Notes under the pieces: model-generated
The model's database searches: none
Seen by the model: the letters and a program-made list of their open reading frames with translations, nothing else
What the model was told of the DNA's origin: nothing
Made by a program: the position numbers and the translations under genes
Source of the DNA: Pseudomonas fluorescens
GTDB lineage: Bacteria; Pseudomonadota; Gammaproteobacteria; Pseudomonadales; Pseudomonadaceae
NCBI RefSeq assembly: GCF_001648775.1
Contig: NZ_LVEJ01000007.1
Location: 62,001 to 126,000 of the forward strand
Direction of reading: 5' to 3'
Length of the DNA stretch: 64,000 nucleotides
Shown here: one piece after another, positions 26,559 through 34,366 of the stretch
Layout: the number at the start of each line of letters is the position of its first letter
Position numbering within the stretch: position 1 is the stretch's first letter

Positions 26559-26727
26559 TCTTCGCGAGCAAGCTCGCTCCCACAGGGGATATGTGGTGGG
26601 TTTGGGGTTTGCGGTGACTGGGCTGGCGTCTTCGCTAGCAGGCTAGCTCCCACAGGGTTATGTGGTTGGATTGGGATTGGTGGTGGCTGGGCTGGCGTTA
26701 TCGCGAGCAGGCTCACTCCTACAGGGG
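26559..26727 (+). repeat. Three tandem single REP units with an exact 70-bp period
   Basis: REP stems begin at 26559, 26629 and 26699, all in the same orientation, each followed by TCC(C/T)ACAGGG and preceded by related (G)TGACTGGG(C/T)GG sequence, so the whole 70-bp block is repeated. The middle unit reads TCGCTAGCAGGCTAGCTCC: both arms of its stem carry matching changes. The third unit has a mismatch (GGCTCACTCC). Confidence 0.85.
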
Positions 26728-26734
26728 ATCGTGG

Positions 26735-27553
26735 TCACTTGAGGTCGAGTTGGGTGTCTGGGAGGGTGCCGGAGAAAGTGGGTTCTACCGGGCCGCTCAG
26801 GGTTACGGAGCCTGAGCCATTCCAGTGGACGGTGACGGGGCCGCCGTCGCATTCGACGTTGACGGTGTGGTCGAGCAGGCCTCGGCGGATGCCGTTGACG
26901 GCCGCGCCACATGAGCATGAGCCGGAGCCGAGCGGGATGGCACCGTTGCGCTCCCAGATGCGCAGGCGGATGTGTTGGCGGTCGATGATCTGCACGAAGT
27001 GGACGTTGGTTTTGTGCGGAAACAATGGGTGGATTTCTAGACTCGGGCCGAGGGCGGCGATGTCGACGGTGCTTAGGTCGTCGACGAAATAGGTGCAGTG
27101 CGGATTGCCCATGTTGCAGGCGGTTGGGGCGCCGGCGAGCGGTAGAAAAAGTGTGTCGTGTTCTTGCGCCAGAGGGATGTCTTGCCAGTCGAACAACGGT
27201 TCGCCCATGTCGACGGCGATCAATCCGCTGGGCGTGCGTTCGCAGGTGAGCAAGCCACGGTTTGTGCGCAGGATGATCGATGTTCGGCTGGCTTCGCGCA
27301 TCAACCTGTCCGCCACGCCACGGGTGGCGCTGCCGCACACATCGAGCGGCGAGCCGTCGGCGTTCCAGAACTCCACGCGCGCATCGGCGTCTGTGCAATC
27401 AAGGACCACGGCGAGTTGGTTGAAACCGATGCCGCGATGGCGATCGCCCAGGCGCCGGGCGAGTTGGCCGGTGACGGGGTTGGTGACGTTGCGTGAGTCG
27501 ATCACGACGAAGTCATCGCCGTTGGCGTGCATCTTATGGAAGGTGAGTGGCAT
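26735..27553 (-). CDS. Diaminopimelate epimerase-like protein with an altered active site
   Basis: 272 residues of the DapF fold. Conserved: MHANGDDFVVIDS, GIGFNQLAVV, NADGSPLDVCGSATRG with the first catalytic Cys, MGNPHCTYFVDDL, TNVHFVQII and IWERN. The second catalytic motif, ACGSGAC in true DapF, reads GSGSCSC, with Ser at the position of the acid/base cysteine and no length change. True DapF interconverts LL- and meso-diaminopimelate using two cysteines, so this paralogue may have another substrate or chemistry. The main dapF is expected elsewhere. Overlaps the GNAT gene by 20 bp, so it lies in an operon with GNAT and DUF4287. Confidence 0.8.
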   Translation of the reverse strand: MPLTFHKMHANGDDFVVIDSRNVTNPVTGQLARRLGDRHRGIGFNQLAVVLDCTDADARVEFWNADGSPLDVCGSATRGVADRLMREASRTSIILRTNRGLLTCERTPSGLIAVDMGEPLFDWQDIPLAQEHDTLFLPLAGAPTACNMGNPHCTYFVDDLSTVDIAALGPSLEIHPLFPHKTNVHFVQIIDRQHIRLRIWERNGAIPLGSGSCSCGAAVNGIRRGLLDHTVNVECDGGPVTVHWNGSGSVTLSGPVEPTFSGTLPDTQLDLK

Positions 27554-28037
27554 TCGCTGCGTCTCTGGTGTGCGTCATGTTGATCAGCGCTGAACGTTTG
27601 CCACCCGGTGCCGGGCGCTCTTCAATGGAGAACGGTACGAAGCCAAGTTTCGGGTAAAGCAGCAGGCCGGCGGTGTTTTCGTTGAAGCAAGACAGTTGCA
27701 CTTCCTTGGCCTGGTACTTTTCGAAACCCAACGCGGTCATGGTTTCGACGATGTACCGCGCCACACCCTGACCTCGGGCATATGGCGCGACGATGACGTT
27801 GCCAATACAGCAGATGCCATCGTGCTCAGCGCGGTAGAAGTTGGCGAAGCCGACGAACTCGCCGTTGGCCAGAAAAGCCGTGGACTCGAAGCGTTGGCTG
27901 ATTGCGCTGTGCATCTGTTCTTCCGTCAGCGGGAAGTTGGCTTTCGGGAACATGAAGAACAACTCTTGTTCGCCCTGGGGAAAGCTGCAGATCATTTTGA
28001 CGTCGTCGGCCGTCACTGGCCGGTGGGTGAAATTCAT
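27534..28037 (-). CDS. GNAT-family N-acetyltransferase
   Basis: 167 residues from the ATG at 28037. GNAT features: a central beta strand followed by the acetyl-CoA loop (GNVIVAPYARGQGVARYIVE, residues about 90-112) and NENTAGLLLYPKLGFVPFSI near the end. N-terminal half FPQGEQELFFMFPKANFPLT. Acceptor substrate unknown. The last 20 bp overlap the start of the dapF-like gene, implying coupled translation. Confidence 0.82.
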   Translation of the reverse strand: MNFTHRPVTADDVKMICSFPQGEQELFFMFPKANFPLTEEQMHSAISQRFESTAFLANGEFVGFANFYRAEHDGICCIGNVIVAPYARGQGVARYIVETMTALGFEKYQAKEVQLSCFNENTAGLLLYPKLGFVPFSIEERPAPGGKRSALINMTHTRDAANATHLP

Positions 28038-28050
28038 CGCTGCCCTGCCC

Positions 28051-28263
28051 TCACTTTTTACCCGCCAGATGATGCGCAACCAAGGCGTTGGCATGACCGT
28101 GGCCCATGCCGTGTTCCTCCTTGAGCCACGCCACCAGTTCCATGTGTTTCTTGTCGCTGATGCCGGCGAGCAGGTTTAGCCAGTGATCGATGGGCTGGCC
28201 GTATTTCTTTTCGATGGAGGGAAAGTACGACGCCGGGCCTTTTACCTTGTTGTCTTCGCTCAT
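28051..28263 (-). CDS. DUF4287 family protein
   Basis: 70 residues with the family core GPASYFPSIEKKYGQPIDHW, LKEEHGMGHGHANALVAHHL. This small helical domain is also found fused to DUF5655; function unknown. Lies 13 bp upstream of the GNAT gene. Confidence 0.8.
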   Translation of the reverse strand: MSEDNKVKGPASYFPSIEKKYGQPIDHWLNLLAGISDKKHMELVAWLKEEHGMGHGHANALVAHHLAGKK

Positions 28264-28411
28264 GCTGCAAGCTCCCTGGGATCGCGACGGAGGGTCGGAT
28301 AACGCTCCTTGTCGTCAGGGCATAGAGTGGCCGGGAAGTGGCGTTCCGGCAACCACTGCCGCTGCATCGGTGTCACCACCACGGGTGATGCCGATACTTG
28401 AGCAACCTGTT

Positions 28412-29773
28412 TCAGGGCACAACCGCTGGCGGTGAAATGCCTTGCAGCTCGCCGGGTTGCGCCGATGAACACGCCAAAGTTTCTGGCACCGTCAGCCACA
28501 ACAGCATCAATGCAGCAGCCGCGACCGCCGCCAACGTCAGGAACGCCGCGCTGTACCCAGCCGCCTGCACCACAAACCCTGCAAGGCCGTTACTCAACGC
28601 CGCGCCCAATCCGAACACAGTCGACAGCGCCCCCAGGCTGATATTGAAGTGCCCGGTACCCAGCGTCAGATCTTTCACCACCACCGGAAACAACGCACCG
28701 AAAATCCCCGCGCCGATGCCGTCGAGCAACTGCACCGAGACCAGCCACCAAGGGTCGTTGGACAACACGTAAAGCACGCCACGCAATGGCAGGATCAGAA
28801 AGCCTGCGAGCAACAACGGCTTGCGTCCCCAGACGTCCGCTTTCGCCCCGACCAGCAACGCGACGGGCACCATGACCAGTTGCGCGGCAACAATGCAGGC
28901 GGAGGTCAGGGGCGTGGCCATCTGTAAATTGGCCTGCGCCAGTTTCTGGCTCACCAGCGGCAACATCGCGGCGTTCGCCAGGTGGAAGAGCGCGCAGCAC
29001 ACGGCAAACATCAGCAGCGGTCTGTTGGTGAGCAGTACTGACAAACCTGATGGTTGCGCGCCATGTCCGCTGCCGCCGGAGTCGAGGCCGCGCGCGAGAT
29101 CATGGTCGATGGCTTTGGGTGAAACAAAGGAGACGGCGATAACGCTGGCAATCGCCATCGCCGCCATCAGATAGAACACGGCCACTGGGCCGAACAGGTA
29201 GGCAAACAGCCCGGCCAACAGCGCCGCGCAAGCATTGCCGGCGTGGTTGAAGGTTTCGTTGCGACCGGTGCGGCGGGTGAAGGCGCGCGGCCCGGTGATG
29301 CCCAAGGTGATCGCTGAAATGGCCGGAGCAAAAATCGACGCGGCGACGGCGCTCAGGGCTTGAGTCAACGCCACCAGACTGAATGACGTGACGAACGGCA
29401 GCAGCAGACAACTCCCGGTCACCAGCAGCGCGGCAATCGCGATCAGCGCGCGTTTGTAGCGGGTGTTGTCGACCAGAGCGCCCGCCGGTGTCTGGGTGAT
29501 GAGCGCGGCGATCCCGGCAATGGTCATGACCAGACCGATGCTGGCCGGGTCCCAGTGGTGAACCGCCAACAGGTAAATCGCCAGATACGGGCCGAGCCCG
29601 TCCCGCACGTCGGCAAGGAAGAAATTCAGGCTATCGAGTGACAGGTTATTCCGGCGATCGAGGTGAGTGGCCACGGGCAGCGTCTTCAATGTTCGAGGTC
29701 GTGCGAATTGAATCAACCTCCGCAGATTGAGTGACCTGTCGCCCGTATATTTAGTTGCATGGAGCGGCTGCAA
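28412..29773 (-). CDS. MFS transporter, last gene of the ars cluster
   Basis: 453 residues, twelve membrane helices. Characteristic start of the transport domain is SLNFFLADVRDGLGPYLAIY; conserved loop motif GAKADVWGRKPLLLAGFLI between helices 8 and 9. The start is uncertain: MQPLHATKYTGDRSLNLRR gives a longer cytoplasmic tail than usual. It lies 30 bp after arsH in the same direction, in the place where a dedicated arsenite pump would be expected. It could export arsenical species, but an unrelated substrate is equally possible. Confidence 0.75.
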   Translation of the reverse strand: MQPLHATKYTGDRSLNLRRLIQFARPRTLKTLPVATHLDRRNNLSLDSLNFFLADVRDGLGPYLAIYLLAVHHWDPASIGLVMTIAGIAALITQTPAGALVDNTRYKRALIAIAALLVTGSCLLLPFVTSFSLVALTQALSAVAASIFAPAISAITLGITGPRAFTRRTGRNETFNHAGNACAALLAGLFAYLFGPVAVFYLMAAMAIASVIAVSFVSPKAIDHDLARGLDSGGSGHGAQPSGLSVLLTNRPLLMFAVCCALFHLANAAMLPLVSQKLAQANLQMATPLTSACIVAAQLVMVPVALLVGAKADVWGRKPLLLAGFLILPLRGVLYVLSNDPWWLVSVQLLDGIGAGIFGALFPVVVKDLTLGTGHFNISLGALSTVFGLGAALSNGLAGFVVQAAGYSAAFLTLAAVAAAALMLLWLTVPETLACSSAQPGELQGISPPAVVP

Positions 29774-29803
29774 TCAGCCGCCCGGCAACACGGCCAGTCG
29801 CGC

Positions 29804-30499
29804 TCAGATCGATCGCTGGTTGACCCGCGCCATCAATTGCTCGGCGCTTTCCTTGCGCTCGGAATAGCGGTCGACCAGATGCGCCTGTTGATCGCGCAGC
29901 AGCACGGTGAACTTCACCAACTCTTCCATCACATCAACCATGCGATCGTAGAACGGCGACGGCTTCATCCGCCCCGCTTCGTCGAATTCCATATAGGCCT
30001 TCGGCACCGAGGATTGGTTGGGGATGGTGAACATGCGCATCCAGCGCCCCAGCACGCGCAACTGATTGACCACGTTGAACGACTGCGAACCGCCGCAAAC
30101 CTGCATCACGGCGAGGGTTTTGCCCTGGGTCGGACGCACCGCGCCGAGTTCCAGCGGGATCCAGTCGATCTGCGCCTTGAACACGGCCGACATCGCGCCA
30201 TGGCGTTCCGGCGAGCACCAGACCTGGCCTTCCGACCACAGCACCAGATCACGCAGTTCCTGCACTTTGGGATGGTCGACTGGAGCGTCGTCGGGCAGTG
30301 GCAGACCGGACGGATTGAAGATGCGTGTTTCGGCACCGAAGTGTTCGAGCAGGCGCGCGGCCTCCTCTACCAGCAAACGGCTGAAGGAGCGTTCGCGGGT
30401 CGAGCCGTAGAGCAGCAAGATGCGTGGTTTGTGCGCGTCCGGTGGCGAAGGTTTGGCGTTATCGAACAGATTGAGATCGAGGTTGGGCAGTTCGGACAT
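29804..30499 (-). CDS. arsH: ArsH, NADPH-dependent FMN reductase of arsenic resistance
   Basis: 231 residues, SD GGAGG 4 bp before the ATG. Flavodoxin-like fold with the FMN phosphate loop [20 protein letters not shown] (residues about 25-44), [20 protein letters not shown] and [20 protein letters not shown], all ArsH signatures. ArsH oxidises or otherwise detoxifies organoarsenicals and produces peroxide. Located 9 bp after arsC. Confidence 0.92.
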   Translation of the reverse strand: MSELPNLDLNLFDNAKPSPPDAHKPRILLLYGSTRERSFSRLLVEEAARLLEHFGAETRIFNPSGLPLPDDAPVDHPKVQELRDLVLWSEGQVWCSPERHGAMSAVFKAQIDWIPLELGAVRPTQGKTLAVMQVCGGSQSFNVVNQLRVLGRWMRMFTIPNQSSVPKAYMEFDEAGRMKPSPFYDRMVDVMEELVKFTVLLRDQQAHLVDRYSERKESAEQLMARVNQRSI

Positions 30500-30508
30500 A
30501 AATCCTCC

Positions 30509-30979
30509 TTAAAGCGTGCCGATTCGGTCGAGCGCGGTTTTCAGTTCATCGCGGCTGAGGGTTTCAAAGGGCAGGTCGAGGAAGGCCTGGCAGCGTTGGC
30601 CGATGCGCGCCAATGTCGCGCGAAAGGCTGCGTCAATCGTGGACTCATCACCCGTCACATCGGAGGGATCTTCCAGCCCCCAGTGGGATTTGAGCGCCGG
30701 GCCGAAATACACCGGGCAGGCCTCGCCAGCGGCTTTGTCGCACACGGTGATGACGATGTCTGGCGGGTTGCTTTCGAAGGCGTCGTTGCCTTTGCTGTGC
30801 AACCCGTCGATGGCGATGCCATGCTTTTGCAGGATCAACAGGCTGCGCGGCAAGACTTGGCCTTTGGGAAAACTGCCGGCACTCACCGCTTCAAACCCGG
30901 CAGGCGCCAAGTGATTGAACATGGCTTCAGAGAGGATGCTGCGGCAGCTGTTGGCCGTGCACATGAAAAGAATTCGCAT
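30509..30979 (-). CDS. arsC: Arsenate reductase, low-molecular-weight phosphatase type
   Basis: 156 residues. P-loop FMCTANSCRS near the N terminus (Cys7, Cys12 region) and the second functional region DIVITVCDKAAGEACPVYFG, characteristic of thioredoxin- or mycothiol-linked ArsC. Reduces arsenate to arsenite. SD GGGAG before the ATG; 13 bp after arsR. Confidence 0.9.
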   Translation of the reverse strand: MRILFMCTANSCRSILSEAMFNHLAPAGFEAVSAGSFPKGQVLPRSLLILQKHGIAIDGLHSKGNDAFESNPPDIVITVCDKAAGEACPVYFGPALKSHWGLEDPSDVTGDESTIDAAFRATLARIGQRCQAFLDLPFETLSRDELKTALDRIGTL

Positions 30980-30992
30980 GGTTTTTGCTCCC

Positions 30993-31340
30993 TCAGCAAC
31001 AGGCGGCTTCGCGAACCGGACGACCGTCCATGTTCTGCAGGCGCGCGGCGTTGTCTTTGAGCCAATCGGTGTTGGCTGTGGAGGTCACTTGCAGGATTTC
31101 CCGAACCCAATCGGGCAGGTCCGGATTGAGCCGGTAATAGACCCACTGCCCCTGACGGCGATCAAGCAGCAAACCATTGCTGCGCAGTTGCGCGAGGTGG
31201 CGACTGATTTTCGGCTGGCTGTCGCCGAGTGCGCACATCAACTCGCAGACGCAGAGTTCACCTTGATCGGCGATGAGCAGCATGGCGCGGACGCGGGTTT
31301 CGTCGGCGAGGCTCTTGAAGACGTCGGTAGGGGTGATCAT
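30993..31340 (-). CDS. arsR: ArsR-family arsenite-responsive repressor
   Basis: 115 residues. Winged helix with the ligand cysteines in ELCVCELMCALGDSQPKISR (CVC motif in helix 3) and a further Cys pair at the very C terminus (EAACC). Represses the ars operon and is released by As(III). The operator candidate lies 17-48 bp upstream of the start. First gene of arsR-arsC-arsH-MFS; no arsB or acr3 is present between or around them. Confidence 0.9.
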   Translation of the reverse strand: MITPTDVFKSLADETRVRAMLLIADQGELCVCELMCALGDSQPKISRHLAQLRSNGLLLDRRQGQWVYYRLNPDLPDWVREILQVTSTANTDWLKDNAARLQNMDGRPVREAACC

Positions 31341-31356
31341 GGGACGGGCTCAATAC

Positions 31357-31388
31357 ATATGGAAATTCGAATATACGGATATCCATAT
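31357..31388. promoter_or_regulatory. Candidate ArsR operator upstream of arsR
   Basis: Inverted repeat ATATGGA (31357-31363) and TCCATAT (31382-31388) around a central ATTCGAAT (31365-31372) in a very AT-rich stretch just before arsR. Position and symmetry suit autoregulation by ArsR. Confidence 0.55.
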
Positions 31389-31438
31389 ATAAATCAACCC
31401 GGAGATGACACACATCTCGCGAGATATACGCATACCCC

Positions 31439-31531
31439 TTGTGGGCGCGAGCCTGCTCGCGAAGGCGGTGGGTCAGGCGAGATTTGCGTATCAGATATAC
31501 CGCTTTCGCGAGCAGGCTCGCTCCCACAGGG
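31439..31531. repeat. REP palindrome pair
   Basis: Inverted REP copies at both ends with about 40 bp between, located between arsR promoter and the LysR gene's 3' end. Confidence 0.9.
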
Positions 31532-31549
31532 GATTTGGGTGCGCCTGGT

Positions 31550-32434
31550 TTAACCGCGTAAAAGCCCCTGCTCCGCCTCACACAACCCCACCACATAATC
31601 CCAAACCACCCGCAACCGCACCGACTTGTGCAACTCGCGCCGCGTGCTGATCCAGTAACTGCGCTCGATGCTTTCATCCGGCAGCAACGGCACCAGTGCA
31701 GGATCCGACTCGGCCATGTAGCAAGGCAGCACCGCAATGCCCAATCCCGACCGCGCCGCCTCCTGTTGCGCGATGACGCTGGTGCTGTGAAACACAACCC
31801 GAGGGCTGCGGCAGAAGCTGTTGAGAAACATCAATTCCTGGCTGAACAGCAAATCATCGACATAACCAATCCAGGCATGCCGCCCAAGGTCTTCGCGGCT
31901 GTGCAGGGGCGGAGCTTTATCGAGATAGCGTTGGCTGGCATAGAGCGCCAAGCGATAGTCCGTGAGCTTGCGCGTGACGAGCATGTCCGCCGCCGGGCGC
32001 TCCAGATGAATACTGATTTCCGCTTCACGGTTGAGGATGCTGACAAAGCGCGGCACCGCGACCAGTTCCACTTCCAATCCCGGATAACGCTCGAACAAGC
32101 CGATCATGCGGCTGGCCAGGAACTTGATGCCCAGCCCTTCCGTCACCCCCACGCGAATCTTGCCCAGTGGCGCGGTGGATTGAGTGATCTCTTCCTGCGC
32201 CAGCAGCGCAACGTTTTCCATCGCTTCAGCATGTTTAAGCAGCGCTTCCCCCGCCGGGGTCATTTCGTAGCCTTGCGCATGCTGGACGAACAGCGCGGTG
32301 CCGAGGCTCTTTTCAATGGCTTCGATGTGGCGGGCGACGGTGGCGTGGGTGGTGTTGAGGCGGCGGGCGGCGGTGAGCAGGCGGCCGCTGCGTTGCAGTT
32401 CGAGAAAAAACCGCAGGTCGTTCCAGTCGAACAT
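31550..32434 (-). CDS. LysR-family transcriptional regulator
   Basis: 294 residues. N-terminal winged HTH (FDWNDLRFFLELQRSGRLLT, TTHATVARHIEAIEKSLGTA), then the LysR_substrate domain with GKIRVGVTEGLGIKFLASRM. It diverges from the GMC oxidoreductase gene with 133 bp between starts and probably regulates it and the MFS gene that follows. Confidence 0.85.
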   Translation of the reverse strand: MFDWNDLRFFLELQRSGRLLTAARRLNTTHATVARHIEAIEKSLGTALFVQHAQGYEMTPAGEALLKHAEAMENVALLAQEEITQSTAPLGKIRVGVTEGLGIKFLASRMIGLFERYPGLEVELVAVPRFVSILNREAEISIHLERPAADMLVTRKLTDYRLALYASQRYLDKAPPLHSREDLGRHAWIGYVDDLLFSQELMFLNSFCRSPRVVFHSTSVIAQQEAARSGLGIAVLPCYMAESDPALVPLLPDESIERSYWISTRRELHKSVRLRVVWDYVVGLCEAEQGLLRG

Positions 32435-32567
32435 GGCGTGTCCTTGTCAGCTATGGTCTATGCAGGCTGTTTGAAAACGCACAGCGGCTGCGCAAAAACT
32501 AACATTCTTTTAACGAAAGCTAACAACTAGAGTGTCCGACAATAAAAACAAAAAGCGAGGTCAGGGA

Positions 32568-34232
32568 ATGCAGACTTCCCTTGATGAATACGACTACATC
32601 GTGGTCGGCGCCGGCCCTGCCGGGTGCTTGCTGGCCAATCGGCTGTCGGCGGATCCGCAGCAGCGCGTGCTGTTGCTCGAAGCCGGCGGGCGCGACAACT
32701 ATGCGTGGATTCACATTCCGGTCGGCTACCTGTTCTGCATCGGTAACCCGCGCACCGACTGGTGTTTCAAGACCGAAGAACAAGCAGGCCTCAATGGCCG
32801 CGCGCTGAGTTATCCGCGTGGCAAAGTGCTGGGCGGCTGTTCTTCCATCAACGGCATGATCTACATGCGCGGCCAGGCCAACGACTACGACGGCTGGGCG
32901 GCCGAGGGCAACCCGGGCTGGGCCTGGAACGACGTGTTGCCGCTGTTCAAGCAAAGCGAAAATCATTTTGCCGGGGATGCTGAATTTCACGGCGCCAAGG
33001 GTGAATGGCGCGTCGAACAACAGCGCTTGTCGTGGCCAATTCTGGATGCCTTTCGCAGTGCCGCCGAGCAGAGTGGTATTGCCAGCATCGATGACTTCAA
33101 TCAGGGCGATAACGAAGGTTGCGGCTACTTTCAGGTCAATCAGAAGGCCGGGGTGCGTTGGAACGCCGCCAAAGCGTTTTTGAAACCGGTGCGTAACCGC
33201 CCGAATCTGACGGTGCTGACCGGGGTTGAGGTGGATCGTGTTTTGCTCGAAGACGGTCGCGCTTCAAAAGTCAGTGCCCGTCATGAAGGTCAGGTCAAAC
33301 AGTTCAAGGCGCGCAAAGAGATCGTCCTGTGCGCCGGCGCGGTCGGTTCGCCGAGCATTCTGCAACGTTCCGGGATTGGCCCACGGCCGCTGCTCGAACG
33401 CTTGGGCATCGGCGTGATTCATGAGCTGCCGGGCGTCGGCGGTAACCTGCAGGATCACCTGCAACTGCGCCTGATCTACAAGCTGGAAAATGCGCGCACG
33501 CTGAACCAGATCGCTGGCAGTGTGTGGGGCAAGATGGGCATGGGCCTGCGTTATCTGTATGACCGCAGCGGGCCGTTGTCGATGGCGCCGAGTCAGTTGG
33601 GCGCGTTTGCGCGGTCGGGGCCGGAGCAGACCTCGGCGAATCTTGAATACCATGTGCAGCCGCTGTCGCTGGAGCGTTTTGGCGAGCCGTTGCACAGCTT
33701 CCCAGCGTTCACCGCGTCGGTGTGCGATCTGCGTCCGCAGAGTCGTGGGCGGATTGAAATCCGTTCGGCGGATCCACAGGAAGCGCCGCTGATTCAACCC
33801 AACTATCTGAGCCATCCTGAAGACCTGCGCGTGGCGGCCGATGCGATTCGCCTGACTCGCCGTATCGTCAGCGCCCCTGCCCTGCACGCCTTTAAACCAG
33901 TGGAATATCTGCCCGGCGCCAACCTGCAAAGCGAAGAACAGTTACAGGAAGCAGCAGCGAAAATCGGCACGACTATTTTCCATCCGGTCGGCACCTGCCG
34001 CATGGGCAATGACAGTGACGCGGTGGTCGATGCACAACTGCGCGTACACGGCGTGCCCGGTTTGCGCATTGCCGATGCGTCAATCATGCCGCGCATCACC
34101 TCGGGCAATACGTGTTCGCCTACGCTGATGATTGCGGAAAAGGCTGCTCAACTGATCCTCAATTCCAAAGCTGTAAACACCGTACCTGTGGGAGCGAGCT
34201 TGCTCGCGAAAGCGGTAGATCATTCAACATAG
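32568..34232 (+). CDS. GMC-family FAD oxidoreductase (choline dehydrogenase-like)
   Basis: 554 residues from the ATG at 32568; a GTG at 32532 is open but has no SD. FAD-binding motif YIVVGAGPAGCLLANRLSAD, GMC signature GKVLGGCSSINGMIYMRG, substrate-side histidine region IFHPVGTCRMG and final SGNTCSPTLMIAEKAAQLIL. Such enzymes oxidise alcohols or aldehydes; the substrate is unknown. The last 16 or so residues (VPVGASLLAKAVDHST) are a translation of the REP unit at 34186, so the original stop appears to have been lost or replaced. Followed by an MFS transporter gene, probably the uptake partner. Confidence 0.85.
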   Translation: MQTSLDEYDYIVVGAGPAGCLLANRLSADPQQRVLLLEAGGRDNYAWIHIPVGYLFCIGNPRTDWCFKTEEQAGLNGRALSYPRGKVLGGCSSINGMIYMRGQANDYDGWAAEGNPGWAWNDVLPLFKQSENHFAGDAEFHGAKGEWRVEQQRLSWPILDAFRSAAEQSGIASIDDFNQGDNEGCGYFQVNQKAGVRWNAAKAFLKPVRNRPNLTVLTGVEVDRVLLEDGRASKVSARHEGQVKQFKARKEIVLCAGAVGSPSILQRSGIGPRPLLERLGIGVIHELPGVGGNLQDHLQLRLIYKLENARTLNQIAGSVWGKMGMGLRYLYDRSGPLSMAPSQLGAFARSGPEQTSANLEYHVQPLSLERFGEPLHSFPAFTASVCDLRPQSRGRIEIRSADPQEAPLIQPNYLSHPEDLRVAADAIRLTRRIVSAPALHAFKPVEYLPGANLQSEEQLQEAAAKIGTTIFHPVGTCRMGNDSDAVVDAQLRVHGVPGLRIADASIMPRITSGNTCSPTLMIAEKAAQLILNSKAVNTVPVGASLLAKAVDHST

Positions 34233-34280
34233 AGGTTGACTGACAGGACGCCTTCGCGAGCAAGCTCGCTCCCACAGGGA
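34186..34280. repeat. REP palindrome pair overlapping the GMC gene end
   Basis: Inverted REP copies; the left copy lies inside the last codons of the GMC oxidoreductase gene, the right copy before the MFS gene. Confidence 0.9.
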
Positions 34281-34366
34281 TTTGCATCCCATTCAAGGCA
34301 TCGCGCATCACCCGGACACGCAACACCAGTGGAACAACAAAAACAATCACTGTGAGGGATACCGAT

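Noticed and set aside
26559..26727. CRISPR-like array from the regular 70-bp spacing
   Set aside because: Only three units, the repeats are REP palindromes and the sequence between them is also similar, unlike unique spacers; no cas genes.
28260..28499. 79-codon frame on the minus strand between the MFS and DUF4287 genes
   Set aside because: Overlaps the MFS coding end and has no clear SD; the sequence looks like a shadow of the MFS reading frame.
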